Source of the DNA: Rhodanobacter glycinis
GTDB lineage: Bacteria; Pseudomonadota; Gammaproteobacteria; Xanthomonadales; Rhodanobacteraceae
Length of the DNA: 64,000 nucleotides
Direction: 5' to 3'
Assembly (NCBI RefSeq): GCF_900114325.1
Contig: NZ_FOSR01000007.1
Location: forward strand, 124,001 to 188,000
The notes under the pieces were generated by a model. That model was not told the origin of the DNA and did not search any database. It was given only the letters and a program-made list of their open reading frames with translations. The position numbers were made by a program, and so were the translations under genes. Shown here in pieces: positions 30,337 to 39,700 of this stretch. The stretch's first letter is position 1; each line of letters opens with the position of its first letter.

Positions 30337-31661
30337 TACCGTCTGCCAGGAGACTGATCACCTCCCTGCGGGACATGGGGTACGACTTCGCCGCTGCGGT
30401 CGCAGATGTCGTGGACAATTCCATAGAGGCGCGGGCGACAAAGATCGACGTTGACGTGCATTTTGACGGAGATGAGTCTTGGGTTCGCATCACCGACAAC
30501 GGCACGGGAATGAAGCCGGCGCAGATACGCGAGGCGCTTCGCTATGGCGCAGAGCGTGACTATGACGAAGATGCGCTGGGGAAATTCGGGCTGGGTCTCA
30601 AGACCGCGTCCATGAGCCAATGCCGGCGGCTGACGGTGGCCAGCAGATCAAGCACCGAGCGAGCGGAGGTGCATGCCTATTGCTGGGATCTGGCCCATGT
30701 GGTGAAGGTGAACGCATGGGAGATCCTTGAGGTGGGGCGCAAGGAGCGGCCGGAGCACTTGGACGCCCCGCTCAAGAAGCACACCGGAACGGTCGTCCTG
30801 TGGCAGCGGCTTGATCGGATCCTGGGCTACAAGCATCCATATGGTGAAGCGGCCAAAAAGCGGCTTTCCGGCATGTGCCGCGAGCTGGAGCAGCACCTTG
30901 CCATGGTGTTCCACCGCTATCTCGCCGGAGAGGCCGGCCGACGGAAGATCCGGATCCAGATCAATGGCAATGCGGTGCAGCCATGGGATCCGTTTGTCCG
31001 TCATGAGCCGAAAACCAAACGTTTGGAGACGGTCACGCTCCACTACGACCATGAGGGCATCCGTGGTGACATCCTGATCGAGCCTTATGTCCTGCCACAC
31101 CAGGATGACTTTGACTCCACCCAGGCCCACTCGGCAGCGGCCGGACCACTGCGGTGGAACCGCCAGCAGGGTTTCTACATTTATCGTGCAAACCGCATGA
31201 TTCAGAGCGGAGGTTGGAGCAACCTCCGGACGCTTGACGAGCACACCAAACTTGCAAGAGTTGCGGTGAGCTTCGATCCGCACCTTGATGAGGCCTTCCG
31301 CATCAACGTTGCGAAGATGCGGGTACAACTCCCCCAGCTATTAAAGGAGCACTTCGACAAGGCCGTGGGTCCCGTCATAAAGATCGCGCAGAATGCGTAC
31401 CGTCGCTCGGCGGAAAACGGTGGTTCGCGCCGCCTCACAGCTCGGTCCCGCTCTGCGCAAGGGCTTTCATCAGTCCAGACGAATCCGGCCGCATCGCCGC
31501 CGAATTTCCAAGATGCCAAGCCGGCATCCGGCCCAGCGAATGGCCGCCTGTGGACGGTGGAGGAAGTCCGCCAGGCAGCAGAGCGCGTCGCAACTGAAAA
31601 GGAGCTGCCGGTCGTCAGATCGGTTTTCGACCGGCTGGAAAAGGGGAAGAGGCATGACTGA
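30306..31661 (+). CDS. GHKL ATPase, MORC/MutL-like, of a restriction-modification operon
   Basis: Protein of about 451 residues with an N-terminal GHKL (Hsp90-like) ATPase domain. The N box reads AVADVVDNSIEA (about 31-42; in MutL or GyrB the base Glu would sit where Asp34 is), the G1 box ITDNGTGMK (about 62-70) and the G2 box GKFGLGLKTAS (92-102). A S5-like domain follows to about 330, and the tail is variable and polar. Such MORC-type ATPases accompany C5 methyltransferases and Z1 proteins in prokaryotic R-M operons. The start at 30306 has GGGGGA upstream; ATG 30273 is an alternative. It overlaps the Z1 gene by eight bases. Confidence 0.87.
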   Translation: MAGRAKGHELIPSARRLITSLRDMGYDFAAAVADVVDNSIEARATKIDVDVHFDGDESWVRITDNGTGMKPAQIREALRYGAERDYDEDALGKFGLGLKTASMSQCRRLTVASRSSTERAEVHAYCWDLAHVVKVNAWEILEVGRKERPEHLDAPLKKHTGTVVLWQRLDRILGYKHPYGEAAKKRLSGMCRELEQHLAMVFHRYLAGEAGRRKIRIQINGNAVQPWDPFVRHEPKTKRLETVTLHYDHEGIRGDILIEPYVLPHQDDFDSTQAHSAAAGPLRWNRQQGFYIYRANRMIQSGGWSNLRTLDEHTKLARVAVSFDPHLDEAFRINVAKMRVQLPQLLKEHFDKAVGPVIKIAQNAYRRSAENGGSRRLTARSRSAQGLSSVQTNPAASPPNFQDAKPASGPANGRLWTVEEVRQAAERVATEKELPVVRSVFDRLEKGKRHD

Positions 31662-34299
31662 CCCGCTGACGCTTGATTCCGCCCTGCGCATAGTCAGGGT
31701 TCTCATCGCAAACGGACTTCCACGCGATGACGCGGTGGGCAACCCGGCGATACCGGAGCAACTGCGCTCTCAGGTCAGGGAGCTGCTCTCAAGGGAAGAG
31801 ATGATCGTCCTGCGCCCCGCAAGCATCATTACGGCCGAAAGTGGTCGCGGTGACTGGTTGCGGAGGATGGATCGTTCCGGGTGGTATTACTGGCCCTCGC
31901 TTCGGGATTATCTCCTCAACGTAAAGGGATGGGGAGCTCCGGCGGTGCGCTCCCTTGATGAGTCCACGGACCGCATACTCGCTGAGGTTTCGGATCCAGC
32001 CTCCGAGCGGTTCGACATCCGGGGACTCGTCCTCGGATATGTTCAAAGCGGTAAAACCGCGAACTTCACGGCATTGATGGCCAAGGCCGCTGACGTCGGC
32101 TTCCGGCTGCTCGTCGTGCTGTCAGGGCTCGACAATGGGCTGCGACGGCAGACCCAGATCCGTGTGAACAAGGAGCTGGCGGGCTATGCGGACAGCAGGC
32201 CGGGCGCGGTTCCATTGCCGCCAATGGGCAGGCAGTGGCACCAGTTCACTACCGAGGATTTTGACGGAGACTTCCGCGCCGGGAACGCGAATCACAGCGC
32301 CTTGCAGGGCACCCAGCCGGTTCTTCTGGTCGTGAAGAAGAACGGGCCGGTGCTGCGTCGTCTGCATGCCTGGATCGATGCGGCACCGGAAGAGGTCAGG
32401 CGGACGCTTCCGCTGCTCGTCATCGATGATGAGGCGGACCAGGCCAGTGTTGATACACGCGGTTCATACCAAACCGGCACGACCAGCGCCGATGACGAGG
32501 ACTATGAGGCGCCGGCGGTCATCAATGGGCTGATCCGACAGCTCCTGCAGAAGTTCCAACGCTGTGCCTATGTTGCATACACCGCAACGCCCTTTGCCAA
32601 CATCCTTATCCCGCATGACACCGTGGATCCATCGGTTGGAAACGATCTTTACCCGAAGGATTTTATCGTTGATCTCCCCAAGCCTTCCGGCTATTTCGGT
32701 GCCGAGGAGCTCTTCGGACGCCAGGATCCTGAAACAGGGGAGCTGATTGGGGGCATCGATGCGGTACGACACATTCCAGATGCCGATCTGGCCACCTTGG
32801 AGAACGGGATTGTTCCACCATCCTTGGATCGGGCGCTGTTGGATTTTATTTTGGCCGGTGCTGCCCGTGCCGAACGCGGTGACGGGGTGCATCCCGCGAC
32901 CATGCTCATCCATACAAGTCAGAGAACCGATGAACACGATCGTATCTGGAGGCAGGTGGATGCGCGCTTTGGCGAACTGAAAGACGAATGGCGCTATCAA
33001 CGTGAGCAAGGCATCCGCGAGCGGATGCGCGAGCGCTGGCAGACGGAATTCGTTCCGGTTACACGGGCCAGCTTCGTGGGCCGTGAACGCAGCTTCGACC
33101 AAATAGAGGAGCACATTGGTCCGTTCGTGGAGGCGGTCCTCGTGCGCCAGATAAACAGCGCAACGGGTGAGATGCTTGATTACGAACGGGAGCCCGGGTT
33201 GAAGGCGATCGCGGTTGGTGGAAACAAGCTTGCCCGTGGGCTGACTCTTGAAGGTCTGTTGATCAGTTACTTTGTGCGTCCCAGTGCGATGTATGACACA
33301 TTGATGCAGATGGGACGTTGGTTTGGATTTCGCGGCGGCTATGAGGATCTGACCAGGATATGGATGCCCGCGGAACTGGCAGGATGGTTTAGCGACCTGG
33401 CAAACGTGGAATATTCGTTGCGCGAGGACATTCGACGTTACGAAGTCGAGCAGGTGACACCGTTGCAGCTCGGCACCCGGATACTTGAGCATCCGGCGAT
33501 GCTTGTGACAAACCGCCTCAAATCGCGTTTTGCGACCACGATCATCGTCGAACAGTCTTACAGTAGCCAGGTCGTCCAGACGGTGAAGTTTCCCTTCCGG
33601 CGCCCCGTCGATCTCGCGGCGCTGCTCGAGGAAAACGTCCTTGCGACACGTGACATGCTTGGTCGCCTCGGTACGCCGACATGGCTGGATTCTGGGCCGA
33701 TGTGGTCCAACGTGTCTGCAGACGAGGTGCTGGCGTACTTGGCGACGTACCAGGTGGATGATGAGGTCCGCAGCCTTTCGCTGGCCCTGTTGGACAGCTA
33801 TATCGAAAGGCAGAGAGAACAGGGTGAGCTTGTACGATGGACAGTCGCGATGATGGGCCGCACCTCACATGACCCTCGGTTGGGACGGCTGCCTTGGGAT
33901 ATCCCTGGTGGCATCGTCAACATGATCAGCCGATCACGCCTGCGGGGCGACCCGGATTCGCTGGGCGTCATCACCAGCCCTGGTGACGAAGCGGTCGGGT
34001 TTACCCCGGAGCAGCTTGATCAGGTGACACAACTGCGCCAAGCAAGAGGGATCGGAATCAATCCTGCCGCCCGCGAAATTCGCGACCCATCCGAAGGACT
34101 TTTGTTGATCTATCCGATCAGTCGACGGTCCGGACAGGAGCTCGTCCCGGGAGGCGCGCGGCAGTCGCTTTTCGGCGATCCGAACGATCCGCTGGCTCGC
34201 GACGTCTTGGGCATTGCGTTGTCATTCCCGCGGTCAATGAACGCGCAGAGTGTGCGCGGCACTTATGCGATTGGGACTGCGGGCTGGAGACCTGAATGA
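31654..34299 (+). CDS. Z1-domain superfamily-2-type ATPase/endonuclease component
   Basis: Protein of 881 residues. Walker A is LGYVQSGKTANFTA (about 127-140), Walker B LLVIDDEADQ (about 254-263), motif III YVAYTATPFAN (about 306-316) and a motif VI-like DTLMQMGRWFGFRGGYEDL with Gln552 to Gly558; these are the hallmarks of the Z1 domain, a helicase-like motor found with MORC ATPases. The QSGKT variant of Walker A and QMGRWFG are specific to this family. The C-terminal half is less conserved. The start at 31654 has GGGGAAGAGG upstream, overlapping the ATPase stop. It probably couples ATP hydrolysis to DNA translocation or remodelling by the restriction complex. Confidence 0.9.
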   Translation: MTDPLTLDSALRIVRVLIANGLPRDDAVGNPAIPEQLRSQVRELLSREEMIVLRPASIITAESGRGDWLRRMDRSGWYYWPSLRDYLLNVKGWGAPAVRSLDESTDRILAEVSDPASERFDIRGLVLGYVQSGKTANFTALMAKAADVGFRLLVVLSGLDNGLRRQTQIRVNKELAGYADSRPGAVPLPPMGRQWHQFTTEDFDGDFRAGNANHSALQGTQPVLLVVKKNGPVLRRLHAWIDAAPEEVRRTLPLLVIDDEADQASVDTRGSYQTGTTSADDEDYEAPAVINGLIRQLLQKFQRCAYVAYTATPFANILIPHDTVDPSVGNDLYPKDFIVDLPKPSGYFGAEELFGRQDPETGELIGGIDAVRHIPDADLATLENGIVPPSLDRALLDFILAGAARAERGDGVHPATMLIHTSQRTDEHDRIWRQVDARFGELKDEWRYQREQGIRERMRERWQTEFVPVTRASFVGRERSFDQIEEHIGPFVEAVLVRQINSATGEMLDYEREPGLKAIAVGGNKLARGLTLEGLLISYFVRPSAMYDTLMQMGRWFGFRGGYEDLTRIWMPAELAGWFSDLANVEYSLREDIRRYEVEQVTPLQLGTRILEHPAMLVTNRLKSRFATTIIVEQSYSSQVVQTVKFPFRRPVDLAALLEENVLATRDMLGRLGTPTWLDSGPMWSNVSADEVLAYLATYQVDDEVRSLSLALLDSYIERQREQGELVRWTVAMMGRTSHDPRLGRLPWDIPGGIVNMISRSRLRGDPDSLGVITSPGDEAVGFTPEQLDQVTQLRQARGIGINPAAREIRDPSEGLLLIYPISRRSGQELVPGGARQSLFGDPNDPLARDVLGIALSFPRSMNAQSVRGTYAIGTAGWRPE

Positions 34300-35303
34300 A
34301 CCCGGTGCCTGCGGAGGTCTGGCGTCAGATCGAACCGTCCCGACCCAAGGGAGACGAACTGGTGGGCCGCCAGGCCCTGCCTGACATCACGCCCCGGCTG
34401 CTGGCGGCCATCGATGCATCCGGCCATCACCATCTTCTGGTGGCCCTTGATCCCATTGAGGGCGCCTTCCGAGATGTGAGCAGTCGCGGACTGACTGTGG
34501 AAACCGATGAGCTTGTCCTCCCTGGATATGAACACGCGCGTTACATAAAGCTCAAATGTCATGATGCGGCGGCCCACGTCATGTTCGACCTCATCGGAGG
34601 AGAAATCGCGGAAAGGCTGCGCGCCGATGCAGCTCCAGCCGATGCTGTCTCTGCCGTACTCGCGCGCTGGAGGCGCTTCTGGTCGCAGCAGTCCATGCAG
34701 CTGTTGACGCGTGAGGAGCAGGCAGGCCTGTTCGCCGAGCTGTGGTTCCTGACCTATTGGCTGATCCCCGCCGTCGGTGGCTTGGAAGCCTTGCGGCGCT
34801 GGCGGGGAACTCATGGCGCTCGCCATGATTTTGAGCATCCCGGCCTGTCAATCGAGATCAAGGGAACTTCTTCCACCCGGGGGCGGACATTCCGTGTAAA
34901 CGGCATCCAGCAACTCGACCCGCCGGAATCAGGTCGTTTGATGTTTTTCGGTGTTCGTCTTAGGGAAGAGGCGGGAGCCAGCAACACGCTGCCATTGCTC
35001 GTCCAAGTCTCTCGGCGGCTTGCGGCGGAACATGCCGATGCAGAGGGCATGCTGGAAACTGCACTGATTGCCGCGGGATATGTGGAAGCCCACCGGGAAG
35101 AGTATGAAAAGACCCGGTGGAGAGTGGTCGAGGCGCTACTGTTTGATGTCCGCGCTGACTTTCCAAAGATCACACCCGGAACCTTCATTTCCGGAGTGCC
35201 GGCCGGAGTTGAGGGAGTGGACTATGTGATCAACTTGGATACATTTGACCATCTTGTGATTGCGCGGGAGCCCGCAGAAGCGGCAATCCTGTTCGGAACC
35301 TGA
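34296..35303 (+). CDS. PD-(D/E)XK motif protein (DUF4420 type), probable restriction nuclease
   Basis: Protein of 335 residues. The probable catalytic core is Glu148 (LFAELWFL), Asp178 (ARHDFEHPG) and Glu187-Ile-Lys189 (LSIEIKGTSS), the spacing of a PD-(D/E)XK nuclease; DUF4420 proteins of this form accompany Z1 and MORC genes. It overlaps the Z1 stop by four bases (ATGA), so translation is coupled. It is a good candidate for the cleaving subunit of the system, with Z1 as motor. Ten bp separate it from vsr. No recognition domain is evident. Confidence 0.82.
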   Translation: MNPVPAEVWRQIEPSRPKGDELVGRQALPDITPRLLAAIDASGHHHLLVALDPIEGAFRDVSSRGLTVETDELVLPGYEHARYIKLKCHDAAAHVMFDLIGGEIAERLRADAAPADAVSAVLARWRRFWSQQSMQLLTREEQAGLFAELWFLTYWLIPAVGGLEALRRWRGTHGARHDFEHPGLSIEIKGTSSTRGRTFRVNGIQQLDPPESGRLMFFGVRLREEAGASNTLPLLVQVSRRLAAEHADAEGMLETALIAAGYVEAHREEYEKTRWRVVEALLFDVRADFPKITPGTFISGVPAGVEGVDYVINLDTFDHLVIAREPAEAAILFGT

Positions 35304-35313
35304 TCTCGCGGCC

Positions 35314-35796
35314 ATGGCTGACATATTCACCCCGGCGAAACGATCTGAAGTGATGTCGCACATCAAGGGGCGTGGCAATCAGCGCACCGAAATCGCCTTC
35401 ATGCGTTTGCTTCGGCAGCAGAAAATTACGGGTTGGCGACGACACAAGCCAGTCACGCTTGTAATCACACCGAGGCCGCACACACGAGGGAGGCGTCAAT
35501 CCGTCAGACCGGATTTCGTTTTTTCCGCTCTCAGGTTGGCCGTATTTATCGATGGCTGTTTCTGGCATGGCTGTCCTCGACACGGTGTTCAACCGACATC
35601 CAATGAATTGTTCTGGAGAGACAAGATTCAAGGCAATGCCAAGCGTGATCGTCGGGTAGCCAGAGCTCTCCGGCGTCAGGGCTGGTCGGTGCTTCGGGTG
35701 TGGGAACATGAGATGCATGCAGGCGACAAGGTCATCGCCCGACTTCAGCGCTCGATGGCCCGATGCGCAGAGAGAATTGTGGATAGACCCAGGTAA
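35314..35796 (+). CDS. vsr: very short patch repair (Vsr) endonuclease
   Basis: Nicks DNA beside T:G mismatches caused by deamination of 5-methylcytosine. The protein has 160 residues. Conserved features: EVMSHIKGRGNQRTEIAF (about 12-29), VRPDFVF with the metal-binding Asp67, VFIDGCFWHGCPRH (about 77-90; catalytic His region), and VLRVWEHE near 125-132. Its presence next to a C5 methyltransferase is functionally expected, as it corrects mutations at methylated sites. The ATG at 35314 lies ten bases after the preceding stop; the ribosome-binding site is weak. Confidence 0.93.
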   Translation: MADIFTPAKRSEVMSHIKGRGNQRTEIAFMRLLRQQKITGWRRHKPVTLVITPRPHTRGRRQSVRPDFVFSALRLAVFIDGCFWHGCPRHGVQPTSNELFWRDKIQGNAKRDRRVARALRRQGWSVLRVWEHEMHAGDKVIARLQRSMARCAERIVDRPR

Positions 35797-36202
35797 AGGC
35801 GAGATTGGGGGATGCAAGTCCAAGGCCTGTGAGCCAGCTTCACCACGAAAGTCGGCGGCGTTAGCGTGTGACTTTGGATCGGGGCCATGAATCGTCGGAA
35901 CGTTGTGTCGCACACGCCCATCCAAGCTTTTTCCGATGCACTACAAGCTCGATCGCGTTCAGGATGCTTGTCTTTCGAGACGTACTCCAAGACGTCGTCA
36001 CCCATGCTTCCCAGACGCTGATGGGTTTGCGCTGGTTTGGGCAAGGTTGGTTGCGCGGTAGGCCAGCGCAAGGGGCAAGCCCTCGTCCACCTACGTTCCC
36101 GCCTTTCAGCGTCGGCATGGCCGACACTTCCCGGTGCTGCCGGTCTTTTCCCGCTTCACCACCCGGTGCCCACGGCGCAATCCCGCGTCGGGGAGAAGGC
36201 AC
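35797..36202. other. 406-bp interval without a supported gene
   Basis: Between vsr and the RadC-like gene. Frames are open on both strands but none has a good start with family support. The right end (36181-36202) contains the GGGGAGAAGGCAC ribosome-binding site of the RadC gene. I see no clear terminator or tRNA. Confidence 0.6.
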
Positions 36203-36688
36203 ATGGGCATCACACGCGACGTCCTGGGGCACTACATAGTTGATGGGCCGCAGACGGAGAGCGACATTTTGGAAGCGGCCGAGGACATCCTGCGCCGCCG
36301 GCTGGAACGGCTGGGCAGCGTTGGCAATCCCAGGAACAGCGCCGATTTCCTGCGCATGCGGCTCGGCGCCCTGAAGCACGAGGAGTTCCACGTCGTCTGG
36401 CTCGACAATCGCCACCGCATTCTCGCGGTGGAGAAGCTCTTCCGCGGCACGATCGATGGTGCGTCGGTGCATCCGCGCGAGGTGATCCGCTCGGCGCTGC
36501 AGCACAATGCCGCCGCGTGCATCTTCGCGCACAACCATCCCTCGGGTGTGGCTGAGCCGTCCGCCGCCGATCGGGCGATCACCAAGGAACTGGGCGACGG
36601 CCTCCAGCACATCGGTGTGAGGATACTGGATCACATTGTGGTGAGCGCGGGCGAATGCGTGAGCATGGCGGCAAGGGGGCTCCTATGA
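36203..36688 (+). CDS. RadC-like JAB/MPN domain protein
   Basis: Protein of 161 residues carrying a single RadC JAB domain without the usual N-terminal helix-hairpin-helix. The JAMM metal motif is present as FAHNHPSGVAEPSAAD (about 112-127) with the upstream Glu in HEEFHVVWLD (about 60-69). Short RadC proteins of this kind are common in mobile islands; their activity is unproven, although a link to antirestriction or replication has been proposed. The start at 36203 has GGGGAGAAGG at good spacing. It converges on the large NTPase gene, stops 30 bp apart. Confidence 0.9.
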   Translation: MGITRDVLGHYIVDGPQTESDILEAAEDILRRRLERLGSVGNPRNSADFLRMRLGALKHEEFHVVWLDNRHRILAVEKLFRGTIDGASVHPREVIRSALQHNAAACIFAHNHPSGVAEPSAADRAITKELGDGLQHIGVRILDHIVVSAGECVSMAARGLL

Positions 36689-36718
36689 GCCCTTGTGGCT
36701 GGCTTGCTGAGCTTTTGG

Positions 36719-39700
36719 TCAATCGAATCGGGAGCGTTCCTCGTCGATTTCCTCTTGCTCGATGTGTCGATCCAGGTACTCGATCTCGCTTTCGATCCAC
36801 TGTGTGATTTGGAGCTCGAAACCAGCCGCCAGCCACTGACGAAGTTTGTCCCGTTTCCGTTTCAGGTAGACACTTGTTGGGCCACTCCATCCCCCGGAAT
36901 GAAAAGTGGTGCTGATGCCATTTCGAACTCCCTTGAATTGTCCATATCTCTGCAACAATTCCCGAGTCAGTTGACCGCCTTGATCATCGTCAAGTGTTCG
37001 AAGGGCGGCATGGGCCATCAGCACAGCTCTGGGCTCGGGGTCCTGTTCGATCCATGCAAGAATTTCCGAAATCGGAAGATCCGCAAGCGCCCCTCTCGGG
37101 GTACCTTCGTTGAAGGTGTGCAGACCACCCTTGAGCCAGCTCAGAATGTCACCTCGCCATTTGGGAAGCGTTTCTTCCAAATGCCTCTCCACAAGAGTCC
37201 ATGCACCATTCGGATCGACTCGGACGAGTTCATCCGCCAATGGTTTTGCATAAGTGTCATAGCTCAGCTCGTACGTTTTCCCCATCTGGGTGAGCAGGGC
37301 ATCCAGCAAGGGGAGTGCACGACTCACATCCCACTTGATCAATTTCAAGCAGACATTCTTCCAATGGTAACCACGCATGACGTCCCGGCCTTTCTCGCCG
37401 GGGACGGACTCCGACACGATCCGGAATACGAAGTCCGAAGTGAAGGGCGAGGAACCGTTGAACGGAATGGAGTCCAGCAGTTCGACCAGTAGAAACAGCG
37501 CCTCCTGAGTGTCGCATTCGGCCAATAGGCAAAGCAGGCGTCGAATCCTTTCCGGAGCGACCGATTCGATCGCCTTGCCGTACCGGAGTATCCCGAAAAG
37601 CAGCGGGTCGACCCATCGCTTTTGCAGCGCATCCAGGCATCGCTCGAACAGCTCATCGTCATAGGCAGCATAAAGTGCGATGGTGACCCCAAGCCACGCC
37701 GTGGTCTCCGTATCCAGAAGGCTACGAACCGTGGAGTGATAGAGCGTTGGATTGCATATCAGGACGTCTGACAAGTAGCCGAGCAGGCACGTTGGGTGCC
37801 TCGTCTCCAGCGTCACCTGGACGAGAGCTGGCAGCAGTGTTCGCGGCGTATCGGCAGATGCCAGCTGCGCTCCGAAATGCCATAGGGCAGGTGCATTTGA
37901 CGTAGGAGCGAGGAGATGCCGAATCTGGTTCAGTGTCTCCGGATGCCGCGCGATGCGATGAGCCAATGCCGTGACGAGCGCCTTGGCGCGGTTCTTGGGT
38001 TTATCGGCACTTTGGCGGAAATCCTCATCCCATTCCTGCCAGCTCACATCGATGACGTAGCGACGGAATCTGCTTGCGAGATCTTGCTTCGTGTAGTGGC
38101 GTTCGAGATCCCGAAGGCGTTTTGCAATCTCGGGATGCTTGCCGTCGTTCTCGTACGCCTGCCAATGCGAGAAGAAGTTATTCAGCTTTTCCGGCAGCAT
38201 GGCCTTGTCGTCGACAAGCACGTTCAGCACCTGGAACGCCAACTCGGTACAGGGTGGCGTACAGACCTGCTGCTCCACGGCGTTCAGCAAGGTCTGGCAA
38301 ACTCCGGTGCGTAGGGCGGGCGGCCAGTTCTGCGTTTCATCGACGAGCGTTTGGAAATACTCGAACTGGGCCTGCCACCAGTCACCGTAGGTTTCAGGCA
38401 TCCAGAGCTTGGCTCGCTCCCGCAGCCCTTGGTATTCCGGCCCAACCATGCGCATGCCCAAACCACGGCTATCGAGCGCAGCGTCCATGGCCTTGAGCGC
38501 GAGATGGCGTTCCGCGTCCCTGGGAGCACGGAGAAGCTTCAGCATGGCCGGCAGCCGGGCTTCGGGTGAAGCTTCCGTCACGGCGGCTTCGGGGCCGATG
38601 CGAAACAGCCCCATCAAGGTGCCCGTCGAGTTGTTGGAGTGATCGGCATTCTCGTTGACCGCGAGTCGGGCGAGCAGATGGATGGCTCGTACCGTCAGGG
38701 GCGGCCAGACTGCGATCTTTTCCAGCGCCCAGACAAGATTCTGCCGATTCTTTGTGAAATCGAGCAATTCCTGATCTGTCCATTGGCCGATCGTGGCTTC
38801 GAGGAGCTTCAACACGGCGGCCGGATTGGCCTCGGCGAGGGTTGAAAGAAATCGAGAACCCTTGTCCGACGTCAGTGTGGCCCGTTCGGCAAATATGCCA
38901 TCTGGCTTGAGGATGTCGTCGATGACATGAGCGGTTGCGGCATCTCCGGCAAACTTGAACATGCCCATGAACCAGGCGTGCAAGGATTCGGGCATGGCAT
39001 TGAGGGTTCGTACGAAGTCGAACCCGCGTCCGTAGTTCTTCCAGAACTGTTTCCACAAGTAGATGTGGAGTGCCTTGGGTACGAAGAAGAGTGTCCGGCT
39101 TCCTTGCAATACTCTCCGGGCACGAAGAGCTTGGATGATCTCCTGGAATCGCGCCCATCCAATGGTCGGATCCACCTCTCGAACCAGTTCGGCGATATAC
39201 ACCGCCTCGTCACCCACCGGGGACTCGTAGCCGAATCGGCTGAACAAGGCCAGATGTTGGGTGACGCAATCAACCTGTCTTGCCGAGCTTTCGTCGCGGC
39301 GGCCATAGCCATGCAGGAACCTCGCCCAGATGGGTACCGTCGAGGATGGCTTCAGGATGTCATCCGGGTTCGCGCGCAGGTTGTCGGCGACCGCCTGGGC
39401 TGCTCGTGGAGAACCTTCGCAGATCGCGACCCATCGATCGAGTTCGTGTGATTCGCCGACTTGACTGGCAAGTATCTTTCTTATGGTTTCGTCGGGCAGG
39501 CGGGGAACGGCAAGTCGATCAATGTCTTCGTCATGGGTTTCGTCCCTGCCGTGATCCAGCGACACGATCTTCAAGCTGCCGCAACGTGACTTCAGGTGGC
39601 GCCAGATATCGGCCAGCTCGGATTCCGGAAGTTCGTCGATGACCAGCACAAGCGGCTTGTCGCGACCGGATTTAAGCAGCTGGCGAAAAAGCTTCGACTG

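Noticed and set aside
35868-36239. A 123-codon + strand frame upstream of the RadC-like gene
   Set aside because: It has no ribosome-binding site, overlaps the start of the real RadC frame and looks like a GC-rich accidental frame.
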